The notes beneath the pieces are model-generated. The model had not been told where the DNA came from and ran no database searches. It saw only the letters and a program-made list of their open reading frames with translations. From contig JADGCU010000007.1 of NCBI GenBank assembly GCA_015228785.1, positions 1 to 48,925 on the forward strand: 48,925 nt of DNA. The letters are read 5' to 3'. The DNA comes from Candidatus Omnitrophota bacterium. Lineage in GTDB: Bacteria > Omnitrophota > Gorgyraeia > Zapsychrales > Fredricksoniimonadaceae. Numbering within the stretch: the stretch's first letter is position 1; each line of letters opens with the position of its first letter. Position numbers and translations under genes: made by a program. This document shows, in pieces, positions 35,393 to 42,398 of this stretch.

Positions 35393-35674
35393 ATGTCTAC
35401 TTCATTGAGTATTCTTATTGAAAAACCCTCACTTCAGAAACTTGAGGCATTAGGCGTTAAGAGTTGGCCTATATGGACCAAGGAGGTATCTGTTTTTGAC
35501 TGGCAATATGATGAGAAGGAAGTCTGCTATTTTCTCGAGGGGGAGGTCATGGTGAAGACTCCTTTTGAGGCGGTTTCTTTTGGCAAGGGGGATCTTGTTA
35601 CCTTTCCGCAGGGGTTAGGGTGTACCTGGCATGTCAAGAAGTCTGTACGCAAGCATTATAAGTTTGGGGAGTAA
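35393..35674 (+). CDS. Cupin-domain protein (DUF861/cupin_3 type)
   Basis: The protein has 93 residues. It is a single small cupin barrel with WPIWTKEVSVFDW, EKEVCYFLEGEVMV, GKGDLVTFPQG and CTWHVKKSVRKHYKF, the pattern of (S)-ureidoglycine aminohydrolase-like cupins of unknown role. The metal-site residues typical of larger cupins are only partly present. RBS ATAGGAGG; the gap to the aldolase gene is 17 nt, so it is in the same operon. Confidence 0.85.
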   Translation: MSTSLSILIEKPSLQKLEALGVKSWPIWTKEVSVFDWQYDEKEVCYFLEGEVMVKTPFEAVSFGKGDLVTFPQGLGCTWHVKKSVRKHYKFGE

Positions 35675-35680
35675 GAGACA

Positions 35681-36679
35681 TTAGAAATCTATTGTTGCCC
35701 CGACTTGATAATCCTGTGCATAGCTGCCTTCGGTCAACCCCACAGCTCCCTTGGCGTTGAGTCGACAAGTATCCTTGATATTAAAATCCAAAGATAAAGC
35801 GATCGATTTTGATTCCGCCTCTCCTTTTGTCGCGGCGCTGTTATATTCGTATGATACGGCGATCCGTTGTAAAGTATCAGCCTGCCATTCTTTTAGAATT
35901 TTTTCCTGGGAAGGCGTTCTTTCATTGAAATAATATGCGATGCCGCTACTGGAATTGACTTGGTTTTGGGTTTCTTGATCGGGAGCTTTTCCCAGGAAAT
36001 AGTAGGAGATATCAGAGAAGGCCTGGAGGTTAGGAATTAGTTTCTTGGCAAATCCTATGCCCGGCCCCCAATCCCATTCTCCTGAGCCCAATCCTTTCGA
36101 AGATGAGGCAGTTGGGGTTTTAACATAACTTGTGAGGGTGACATTCATGGGGGAGTTTTCATCTTCTGTGAGAAGGTAATAATTGCCGTTGAAGCTGATG
36201 TCTCCCAGCCCTTGCGTAGAGGTTTCTGTGACAGTTGTTGTTGTGCTCACGACGCGTCTTCTGCCAACTCTGCTGCGGCTGGTATTGGTCGATACCATGC
36301 TGCCTTTTTGCCATAAATAGGGAAGAGTAACGCTGATATCGGATTCATCAAAGGTTCGCCCCAGAATGAGATAGTGGGCTATGGTTATGCTTTTTTGTTC
36401 TGTTCCAAATTTCCCGCTAGCGTATTGAAACTGCGGAGAAATGAACCAGTCTTTAGGAGTGTTTTTTTTGGTTTCGGCCAAGGTTTCTTCTTCGTTCTTT
36501 CTGACTCTGGGTTTTCTTTCGGGTTCGCTTGATTCATCGTATTGGTTTAAAGCTCGTGTGATAGCTGATTCTTTGGTTATTGAGGACGTGGGGAACTCAG
36601 CGTAAGCTGCTGAAAGAAAGAGAACTTGGAAAGACAAGCAGATGATGAGGGGGAGCCACTTCTTTATTACGATCTCCAT
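35681..36679 (-). CDS. Outer-membrane beta-barrel-like protein (MetA-pathway/transporter type)
   Basis: The protein has 332 residues on the minus strand, read from the ATG at 36679; a TTG at 36700 is possible but would lengthen the signal region. A Sec signal peptide ends near AAYAEF. The mature part starts with a charged segment (EPERKPRVRKNEEETLAET), then alternating beta strands (SITIAHYLILGRTFDESDIS, GLGDISFNGNYYLL, GEWDWGPGIGFAKKL). It ends GATIDF with a terminal Phe, as BAM-assembled barrels do. It resembles the Phenol_MetA_deg-like transporter family. It converges with the cupin gene, with only 6 nt between the stops. Confidence 0.8.
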   Translation of the reverse strand: MEIVIKKWLPLIICLSFQVLFLSAAYAEFPTSSITKESAITRALNQYDESSEPERKPRVRKNEEETLAETKKNTPKDWFISPQFQYASGKFGTEQKSITIAHYLILGRTFDESDISVTLPYLWQKGSMVSTNTSRSRVGRRRVVSTTTTVTETSTQGLGDISFNGNYYLLTEDENSPMNVTLTSYVKTPTASSSKGLGSGEWDWGPGIGFAKKLIPNLQAFSDISYYFLGKAPDQETQNQVNSSSGIAYYFNERTPSQEKILKEWQADTLQRIAVSYEYNSAATKGEAESKSIALSLDFNIKDTCRLNAKGAVGLTEGSYAQDYQVGATIDF

Positions 36680-36794
36680 ACATTTTTTATATAGGAACAA
36701 TTCGACATTATCAATGAGAGATTGAATATTTTTTGAAAAGATTTGAAGTCCGATTTAAGAGTTTAAACAGGTAATTTATCGATTTTAATCAGTT

Positions 36795-36821
36795 TTGACT
36801 TTTTGAGACAAGTGATATACT
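36795..36821 (+). promoter_or_regulatory. Likely promoter of the Lys/Ala repeat protein gene
   Basis: TTGACT (36795-36800) and TATACT (36816-36821) are separated by 15 nt, shorter than ideal. The predicted leader of about 105 nt shows no clear structure. Confidence 0.45.
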
Positions 36822-36933
36822 TCTTTAAAGATATTTTGATTTTCACTGGTGGGATTTTGGTTGTGAGCTGTCAATCAAGTGGCTAGGAACATCGAGGTGA
36901 GACAGGTATTTTCTAAACAATAAGGAGGGGGAT

Positions 36934-37527
36934 ATGGGGAAGTTGTGGAAGATTTTAGCGGTTGTCATGGTTTATGTTTTAGCAGGACTTCTCGTTGTGC
37001 CGGCCATGGCTGCTGATAGGCGCGGTGCTAAGGCGGGTGCTAAAGCGGGGGCCAAGGCCGGTGCCAAGGCGGGGGCTAAAGCGGGTGCTAAGACTGCCAA
37101 GAAAGGCACGCAAATGACTCCAGAACAGCGTGCTAATATTCAGAAACTCAAGGCTGATGTGGCGGACATCAAATCTGGGTCTCAGGTGACACAAGCTCAG
37201 AAAGATGCGTTAGCAGCGGATTTGAAAGATATGGCTAAGGGGGCAACGAAACCTAGTGAGGCTTCGGTTAAGCAGTTATCGCAGGATCTTAGTGCAGCTA
37301 TAGCAAGCGGGAATATTAGTCCTGAGGATAAGGCGAAATTGATCAAGGATGTGAGCGCGGTTATGACGAGCGCCAATATCTCAGAAGAAAAGTTAAATAA
37401 AACTGTTGAAGATGCTAAGGCGATTCTCATAGCTTCTGGTGTTACCAAAGAGAGCGCACAGCTGGTTGCTCAGGATTTAAAGGCGATTGCGGCTGAGGCT
37501 AAGAAGAATTTTCCGTCTAGACCGTAA
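36934..37527 (+). CDS. Exported Lys/Ala-rich repeat protein
   Basis: The protein has 197 residues. A Sec signal peptide (cleavage near AMAAD) is followed by a basic block of six GAKA-type tetrapeptides (about 31-54), like a histone-H1 or lysine-rich tail. The remainder has three diverged ~42-residue helical repeats (LKADVADIKSG..., LSQDLSAAIASGNIS..., VEDAKAILIASGVT...). The family is not recognised. After export the cationic block could bind peptidoglycan, anionic polysaccharide or DNA; this is inference. RBS AAGGAGGGGG is very strong, and an intrinsic terminator follows, which suggests an abundant monocistronic product. Confidence 0.82.
   Translation: MGKLWKILAVVMVYVLAGLLVVPAMAADRRGAKAGAKAGAKAGAKAGAKAGAKTAKKGTQMTPEQRANIQKLKADVADIKSGSQVTQAQKDALAADLKDMAKGATKPSEASVKQLSQDLSAAIASGNISPEDKAKLIKDVSAVMTSANISEEKLNKTVEDAKAILIASGVTKESAQLVAQDLKAIAAEAKKNFPSRP
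37024..37095 (+). repeat. Six tandem 12-bp units encoding GAK(A/T)
   Basis: The unit GGTGCTAAGGCG is repeated six times with mostly third-position changes. Synonymous drift shows that the peptide repeat, not the DNA, is conserved. Confidence 0.9.
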
Positions 37528-37543
37528 GGCGGTCTATTTTCTG
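37518..37543 (+). terminator. Intrinsic terminator overlapping the stop codon
   Basis: TAGACCG (37518-37524), loop TAAGG containing the stop codon, CGGTCTA (37530-37536), then TTTTCT. The last codons of the repeat protein gene form the 5' arm. Confidence 0.75.
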
Positions 37544-37558
37544 TTTGATTGCAGTAGG

Positions 37559-37605
37559 CCCGTGGATTTCCTTTTTTATCCAAAGGGGGAATTCACGGGT
37601 TTCTT
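37559..37605 (+). terminator. Second intrinsic terminator in tandem
   Basis: CCCGTG (37559-37564) pairs with CACGGG (37594-37599); the stem extends inward with G-U and A-U pairs to about 13 bp and is followed by TTTCTTCTTT. With the hairpin at 37518 it gives a double stop. Confidence 0.75.
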
Positions 37606-37653
37606 CTTTGATAAGTAATTTTGGTATAGAGTTAGGATTGTGGTGGCGTATGA

Positions 37654-37662
37654 TGTTATAAT
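37654..37662 (+). promoter_or_regulatory. Extended -10 promoter of the ferritin-like gene
   Basis: TGTTATAAT is a consensus extended -10 (TGnTATAAT). No good -35 is seen at 17 nt, as is usual for this class. The start codon is 67 nt downstream. Confidence 0.55.
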
Positions 37663-37728
37663 TAATGTGTTTTACATGTGAATTTCGATGTTCTTTAGTT
37701 TAGGATCAGTATTTTATGAGGAGATGTT

Positions 37729-38208
37729 ATGCCGCATTCACAATCTGCTGACGCGATTTTAAGGCTTGCTATCCAGGTCGAGGAAGAGGGGGCTCTCTTT
37801 TATCGTAAATTGGCAGGTTTGGCTCGTAATCCTGCGGTGAAGGAGACGCTGCTGTCTCTTGCTGAGGATGAGCTTAGACATCAGAAAGATCTGGCGCAAA
37901 TCGCGAATTCTTTTTCTTCCGATGGGCAAGCGGTTAGTTTTCCGGTCAATGTTATCGGCATGATGAAGAACAGCACGGAGACCTTAAAGAGAATGATGAA
38001 AGGGGCGCAGCCTATGGATGCGGATGTATTAACCCTTGGTCAGGCCTTCAACATTGCTATCAATAACGAGAAGAGTGCTATTCGGGTTTATACAGACCTG
38101 GCGAATATTTTTACTCCGGACTTGGCGGTTGTTTTAAAGAAGATCATTGAAGAAGAAAAAGGCCATCTTGATAAACTTGTGAGAATTAAGAATTTTCGTC
38201 TTTCCTAG
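37729..38208 (+). CDS. Ferritin-like/rubrerythrin-type diiron protein
   Basis: The protein has 159 residues, a four-helix bundle. Carboxylate and His ligands are in place: EEEGALFYRKL (first Glu), AEDELRHQKDL (ExxH), NNEKSAIRVY (Glu) and IEEEKGHLDKL (ExxH). It lacks the rubredoxin domain of full rubrerythrin. The expected role is peroxide or oxygen detoxification or iron handling in an anaerobe. It is monocistronic with an extended -10 promoter and a GAGGAG site. Confidence 0.88.
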   Translation: MPHSQSADAILRLAIQVEEEGALFYRKLAGLARNPAVKETLLSLAEDELRHQKDLAQIANSFSSDGQAVSFPVNVIGMMKNSTETLKRMMKGAQPMDADVLTLGQAFNIAINNEKSAIRVYTDLANIFTPDLAVVLKKIIEEEKGHLDKLVRIKNFRLS

Positions 38209-38210
38209 AG

Positions 38211-38260
38211 AAGGGCGGAGAATACATTAGGGTCTTCTGGTCTAAAGTGCCCTTGTTTTA
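38211..38260. terminator. Weak hairpin between convergent genes
   Basis: AAGGGC (38211-38216) pairs with GCCCTT (38249-38254), followed by TGTTTTA. The 32-nt loop makes it doubtful, but its place between the two converging genes fits a terminator. Confidence 0.3.
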
Positions 38261-38276
38261 TATTTCCATGGCTGAT

Positions 38277-39092
38277 CTATAATTTATGTTTTCCTCCTGT
38301 TTCGTGAATTCTTCTGACAAATGCTGTGGCAATAGAACGGGGTAGGAATTTGGACCCTATGACGAGTATTTTATTAGATAGTCCGGCAATGACGACCGTT
38401 TTTCTTTTCATGAGCCCCCGATAACCAATCATGGCGACGTCTTTTGCGCTCATGCGCTGTCTTTTGGGGAGTTTTAATCCGTATGTGCCAGCGACCTTGC
38501 TAAATTCTGTTTCAGTGGGTCCAGGGCAAAGACAGGTCACGGATACGCCTGTTCCCTGCAGTTCATTGGTCAGTGCTTCTGAGAAAGAAAGCACATAGGC
38601 TTTGCTCGCAAAATAAGTGGCCATGAGGGGGCCGGGTTGAAAGGCTGCCGTGGAAGCGACGTTCAGGATCTTACCTTGTTTTCGTTCGACCATGCCCTTG
38701 GCAAAGAGCGAGGTGAGGTGCGTGAGGGCGCTTACATTAAGGCTGAGCATTTCTAATTCGCGCTTGATGTTATTGGAGATAAAAAACCCATAGTTACCAA
38801 AGGCTGCGTTGTTAACCAGGATATCGATGGTGACCCCCACTTGGTTTAATTCTTGATAGAGTTCATGAGGGGCATCAGGACGGGAAAGGTCTTTAGCGAT
38901 GACACGCACCTCAACACTATATTGTTTCTGGATTTTCGCAGCGATTTCTTTAAGTTCTTTTTCACGGCGGGCGATCAGGACAAGATTGTAACCATCTTGA
39001 GCAAAACAGTGGGCCAGTTCCGCGCCTATTCCGCTAGAAGCGCCCGTGATCAAGGTTGTATTTTGTGATGGTTTTTTCTTTTTGGTTGTCAT
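38277..39092 (-). CDS. Short-chain dehydrogenase/reductase (SDR)
   Basis: The protein has 271 residues on the minus strand. It has the classical SDR cofactor motif TGASSGIG (TGxxxGxG), NNAAFG (NNAG-like), a catalytic Ser in VASTAAF and YFASK (YxxxK). The Arg-rich stretch after the second strand (ARREKEL) suggests NADP(H). The substrate is unknown. It resembles the DltE/YqjQ-like SDR branch. RBS GGGAGA; its start faces the PNPOx-like gene across 84 bp. Confidence 0.93.
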   Translation of the reverse strand: MTTKKKKPSQNTTLITGASSGIGAELAHCFAQDGYNLVLIARREKELKEIAAKIQKQYSVEVRVIAKDLSRPDAPHELYQELNQVGVTIDILVNNAAFGNYGFFISNNIKRELEMLSLNVSALTHLTSLFAKGMVERKQGKILNVASTAAFQPGPLMATYFASKAYVLSFSEALTNELQGTGVSVTCLCPGPTETEFSKVAGTYGLKLPKRQRMSAKDVAMIGYRGLMKRKTVVIAGLSNKILVIGSKFLPRSIATAFVRRIHETGGKHKL

Positions 39093-39176
39093 AGTAATCT
39101 CCCGAAGTTACTGTAAGGTTACATATTTGTCGCGACTAATAAATAGAAGATACACTTAAAAACAAAGGAGAGCAAT

Positions 39177-39575
39177 ATGGATTTGAAAGAATACTTCGAA
39201 AAGACAAAAGGGGTCAGCGTCCTTTCTACTGCCGACAGAGCCGGCCTTGTCAATGCCGCCATTTATGCCAGGCCTCATGTGGGCGATGATGGGAAAATAG
39301 CTTTTATCATGGCTGACAGGTTATCGCATAAGAATCTTCAGGAAAATCCGAGTGCTTGTTATCTTTTCAATGAAGAAGGTTCAGTTCATCAGGGCAAGCG
39401 TCTTTATCTTAAGAAAGTTGGTGAGACAGATGATCAGGAAAAGATCAAGCAGCTCAGGCGTAGTTGTCATGGCGTCTGTCAGAAGGAAGCTGAGGAGAAA
39501 CGGTATCTTGTTTATTTTGATGTCGTGAAGGAACTTCCTTTGGTTGGTTCTGAGGATTCACCTAAGGGATGTTGA
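39177..39575 (+). CDS. Pyridoxamine 5'-phosphate oxidase-like flavin-binding protein
   Basis: The protein has 132 residues with the split-barrel FMN-binding pattern: VSVLSTADRAGLVNAAIYARPHV, KIAFIMADRLSHKNLQENPSA, GKRLYLKKVGE. The C-terminal half has several Cys (SCHGVCQKE, final GC), unusual for the family and possibly redox-active or metal-binding. It is not a canonical PdxH. RBS AAAGGAGAG. It is divergent from the SDR gene, so the two may share regulation. Confidence 0.85.
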   Translation: MDLKEYFEKTKGVSVLSTADRAGLVNAAIYARPHVGDDGKIAFIMADRLSHKNLQENPSACYLFNEEGSVHQGKRLYLKKVGETDDQEKIKQLRRSCHGVCQKEAEEKRYLVYFDVVKELPLVGSEDSPKGC

Positions 39576-39603
39576 TTTGGCATCAGAAACTCAGGGGGCA
39601 TGT

Positions 39604-39699
39604 ATGGATAATCTTTTAAAGAGTGATGAAAAGGTTTTTCCAACCAGGCGTCAGCCAGAAACAACAGAGCCTGATGATTGCGGTTGGGTTTGTGCGTGA
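39604..39699 (+). CDS. Possible 31-residue microprotein ending CGWVCA
   Basis: A short frame has a good Shine-Dalgarno (AGGGGG, 5 nt before the ATG). It encodes a charged peptide with KVFPTRRQPETTEPDD and a CGWVCA end (CxxxC). It lies 28 nt after the PNPOx-like gene. The family is not recognised and it could be chance. A Cys pair at the C terminus suggests a redox or modified peptide, but no maturase gene is next to it. Confidence 0.4.
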   Translation: MDNLLKSDEKVFPTRRQPETTEPDDCGWVCA

Positions 39700-39743
39700 T
39701 ATTTTTTCTTCCTTAAACCTGCGGGTTGTTTTGTTCGCATAAT

Positions 39744-39772
39744 TTTGTCCCTGATGGATATTAAGATATAAT
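39744..39772 (+). promoter_or_regulatory. Promoter of the metallophosphatase leader
   Basis: TATAAT (39767-39772) lies within the palindrome AAGATATAATATCTT (39763-39777). A -35-like TTGTCC (39745-39750) is 16 nt upstream. The predicted start at about 39779 coincides with the first paired base of the structured leader. Confidence 0.5.
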
Positions 39773-39777
39773 ATCTT

Positions 39778-39942
39778 TGATCCCGGATTTTGCGATAGGC
39801 AAAATCCGCCCGAAGGGTCTTTATCCGCAGCAGGTTGCGGATAAAGAGGATCACCCCGCGCCTATGGCGCGGCCGGAGGCAAATTTTTCATTTCTGATTT
39901 TTTCGAATGACCGACAAGTAAGGATATGGAATGAAAAATTTG
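39778..39942 (+). ncRNA. Highly paired leader RNA or palindromic repeat element
   Basis: Perfect stems occur in order. P1 is TGATCC (39778-39783) with GGATCA (39848-39853). P2 is CGGATTTTGC (39784-39793) with GCAAAATCCG (39799-39808). CCC-GAA-GGG spans 39809-39817. P3 is TCTTTATCCGCA (39818-39829) with TGCGGATAAAGA (39836-39847). P1 to P3 use every base, forming a four-way junction. P4 is CCGCGCC (39856-39862) with GGCGCGG (39866-39872). A 13-bp stem joins 39880-39892 with 39930-39942. It could be a riboswitch-like leader of the phosphatase gene, a small RNA, or a dispersed REP/MITE-like repeat. Confidence 0.65.
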
Positions 39943-39959
39943 GGTTGAGGGGATAAGTT

Positions 39960-40616
39960 ATGCGAACTTTTGTTATTGGCGATATTCATGGTCAGCGTCA
40001 GGCACTTGTTGAATGCCTGCGGATGTGTCAGTTTGATTATGAACATGACCGCTTGATTTCGCTCGGTGATGTCTGCGACCGCGGTCCTGATGCGAAGGGA
40101 GCGATTGATGAGCTTTTGAAGATCCGGCATCTGGTGTATCTTTTAGGTAATCATGATGCGTGGACGTTGGACTGGGCACGCGATGGCAATGCATCCTGGG
40201 AGTGGCTTGATCAAGGAGGGAAAGCCACTATCGAATCATATGAGAATGCGCCCATGCCGTTTGATCACATCTTCTTTTTTGGAAAGGCGCTCTTTTATTT
40301 TGAGGAAGATCGGCGTCTTTTTGTCCACGCTGGATTTGATACGAAGCTCGGCATTGCCCAAACCCCTCAAGAGATGTTTATTTGGGATAGATGCCTTGCA
40401 ATGGAGGCGATCAGACTTCATGAGATCTCACCGGAATTCCGATTTGGAGGGTATGATGAGATCTTTATCGGTCACACACCGACCACAATTTTTCATGAAT
40501 CACATCCTCGTCAATATTGTAATGTCTGGATGATGGATACTGGCGCGGGATATGGTCGGATGCTGACGGTTATGAATGTGGATACTAAAGAGTTTTGGCA
40601 GTCAGTATGTCGATAG
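39960..40616 (+). CDS. Calcineurin-like metallophosphatase (PrpE/ApaH-like)
   Basis: The protein has 218 residues. The five metallophosphoesterase blocks are present: GDIHG, GDVCDRG, GNHD, HAGFD and FIGHTPT. This is the serine/threonine phosphatase or bis(5'-nucleosyl)-tetraphosphatase group, with two metal ions at the active site. Likely substrates are dinucleoside polyphosphates or phosphoproteins; the sequence does not decide. The GAGGGG RBS lies just beyond the structured leader, so leader folding could influence translation. Confidence 0.92.
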   Translation: MRTFVIGDIHGQRQALVECLRMCQFDYEHDRLISLGDVCDRGPDAKGAIDELLKIRHLVYLLGNHDAWTLDWARDGNASWEWLDQGGKATIESYENAPMPFDHIFFFGKALFYFEEDRRLFVHAGFDTKLGIAQTPQEMFIWDRCLAMEAIRLHEISPEFRFGGYDEIFIGHTPTTIFHESHPRQYCNVWMMDTGAGYGRMLTVMNVDTKEFWQSVCR

Positions 40617-40642
40617 CCTTTTTATGCGCGAGAGGGCTTCGG

Positions 40643-40671
40643 TTTACAGAGTTGATCCTTTTTGGTAGTAT
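40643..40671 (+). promoter_or_regulatory. Promoter of the metal ABC importer operon
   Basis: TTTACA (40643-40648) and TAGTAT (40666-40671) are 17 nt apart, giving a leader of about 28 nt. No Zur- or Fur-like inverted repeat was recognised over it. Confidence 0.55.
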
Positions 40672-40705
40672 TCTTTGCGCATCGAAGGGTGTTAAATAAA
40701 TATAT

Positions 40706-41605
40706 ATGAGGCGGATCAGTTTCATGAGAGCAAAGATACTACTGTCTGTTGTGATCGGTTTGGTCTTTTCTTGGGCGTTTTCTGTGAATTATGCTTGTGC
40801 TTCTGATGGTCCTGTCAAAATTATTACTTCTTTTTACCCTGTTTATATCATGGCGATCAATGTTGCCAAAGATGTTCCCGGTGTCTCAGTTACAAACCTT
40901 ACGCCTTCTGTGACGGGGTGTCTGCATGATTATGCCGTAACAACGAGAGACATGAAGAAACTGGCAGATGCTCATGTTTTTGTTGCCAATGGGGCTGGCA
41001 TGGAATCGTTTTTGGATCGTATTGTTGCCCAGTATCCTGCGATCAAGGTTGTGACATTGGCAGCGCGTATCCCGCTTTTGAAGGGGACCTCAGGAGATAA
41101 CCCCCATGTGTGGGTAAGTGTGACGCATGCGATCACAGAAGTCGAGCGATTAGGGGATGCTCTAGCGGGGATTGATCCTGTTCATGCGCCTTTATATCAA
41201 AAGAACGCGGCTGAGTATGTTGGTAAACTTCAGGCTCTTCGTGAAAAGATGAGGGCTGCTTTGGTTAGTTATAGAGGACGAGATATCGTCACGTTTCATG
41301 AGGCATTTTCATATTTTGCTGAGGAGTTTGGTTTTCATATCGCGGCGGTTGTTGAGAGAGAACCGGGAAGCCAGCCGAGTGCGAGAGAGCTTTCTCAAAC
41401 AATTGATATTATCAAGAAAAGCAGGATTAAGGCTTTGTTCAGTGAGCCGCAATATCCGGCTTTAGCGGCTAAAACGATTGCTCGCGAGACGGGTATTGAA
41501 GTTTATATTCTTGATCCTGCTGTGAGCGGCCCGGATGATCTGGATGCGTATATTCAGATTATGGAAAAGAATTGTGAGGTCTTGGAATATGCCTTTTCGA
41601 AATAA
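40706..41605 (+). CDS. znuA: Zinc/manganese ABC transporter substrate-binding protein (ZnuA-like)
   Basis: The protein has 299 residues (the second ATG at 40724 is an alternative start; neither has a strong Shine-Dalgarno). A Sec signal peptide ends near ACASD. Cluster A-I binding-protein features are present: TSFYPVYIMA, a ligand region CLHDYAVTTRD, NPHVWVS (His), TFHEAFSYFAEEFG (His) and ILDPAVSG (Asp). These correspond to the three His plus Asp metal site of ZnuA-type proteins; the acidic loop of ZnuA is absent. It binds Zn or Mn in the periplasm for the ATPase and permease that follow. The gene overlaps the ATPase gene by 17 nt. Confidence 0.9.
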   Translation: MRRISFMRAKILLSVVIGLVFSWAFSVNYACASDGPVKIITSFYPVYIMAINVAKDVPGVSVTNLTPSVTGCLHDYAVTTRDMKKLADAHVFVANGAGMESFLDRIVAQYPAIKVVTLAARIPLLKGTSGDNPHVWVSVTHAITEVERLGDALAGIDPVHAPLYQKNAAEYVGKLQALREKMRAALVSYRGRDIVTFHEAFSYFAEEFGFHIAAVVEREPGSQPSARELSQTIDIIKKSRIKALFSEPQYPALAAKTIARETGIEVYILDPAVSGPDDLDAYIQIMEKNCEVLEYAFSK

Positions 41606-42398
41606 TGAAGACAGCAAATTAGATGTTGGTGAGTCCTGTCGGCATTGTTGCATCAAGATCGAAGGACTTACGGTTCGCATGGGGAAGAATATTATTCTTG
41701 AGGGGTTGGATCTTCATGTCCATTGTGGGGATGTGCTGGCGATTATCGGGCCTAACGGGGCAGGAAAGACAACGCTTTTGCGTGCGATTCTAGGAGAGGT
41801 GCCTTATCAGGGGCGCATGGTTTCTTTGATTGGCGGGGTGGAGCGCCGCAGGCCGCGTATCGGGTATGTCCCGCAGAAGCTTCAGTTTGATGAAGATTCT
41901 CCGATCAGTGTTTTGGATCTTGTTGTTGCGGCGATAAGTCATCGTCCGGTTTGGATGGGGATCAGCCGTAAACTTTGTCTTAAGGCGGAGGAAGTCTTGC
42001 GGGTCTTCTCTGCGGATCATTTGATTCACAGGCGTGTGGGGGAGTTGTCGGGTGGCGAGATTCAGAGGGTCTTGCTTGCCATTGCCATGACGGATCACCC
42101 CGAGCTTTTACTTCTGGATGAACCGAGTGCGGGTGTTGATGTGAAGGGGTTGGCCCTTTTTTATCAACTTGTTCGTGATCTTAAGAAACAACATGATATT
42201 TCTGTTATTCTCGTGACTCATGATCTTTCGGGAATTTCCCCGTATGTCGATCGACTTGTTTTATTGAATCGTTCTATTGTGGTGACAGGAACTCCGGATG
42301 AAGTCCTTTCTGATGAAAAGTTGTTACATGCCTTTGGGCCAAGTTTATGGAATGTAACGTCCATGCCGTTCTTGCCTTCAAAGAAGGAGGGAGCATGA
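41589..42398 (+). CDS. znuC: Metal ABC transporter ATP-binding protein (ZnuC-like)
   Basis: The protein has 269 residues from the ATG at 41589, with GAGG 8 nt upstream. It carries Walker A GPNGAGKTT, a Q-loop (YVPQK), signature LSGGE, Walker B LLLLDEPSAGVD and an H-loop THD. The N terminus has extra Cys (ESCRHCC), possibly metal-binding. It powers uptake of the ligand brought by the upstream binding protein. It overlaps the permease gene by 4 nt. Confidence 0.95.
   Translation: MPFRNNEDSKLDVGESCRHCCIKIEGLTVRMGKNIILEGLDLHVHCGDVLAIIGPNGAGKTTLLRAILGEVPYQGRMVSLIGGVERRRPRIGYVPQKLQFDEDSPISVLDLVVAAISHRPVWMGISRKLCLKAEEVLRVFSADHLIHRRVGELSGGEIQRVLLAIAMTDHPELLLLDEPSAGVDVKGLALFYQLVRDLKKQHDISVILVTHDLSGISPYVDRLVLLNRSIVVTGTPDEVLSDEKLLHAFGPSLWNVTSMPFLPSKKEGA

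Noticed and set aside
37024-37095. Tandem repeat as a CRISPR or mobile repeat
   Set aside because: Units are 12 bp, in frame, with no spacers; it is a coding peptide repeat.
39778-39942. tRNA or tmRNA-like gene in the structured region
   Set aside because: The stems form a cloverleaf-like junction, but there is no acceptor CCA end, T-loop or anticodon loop pattern.
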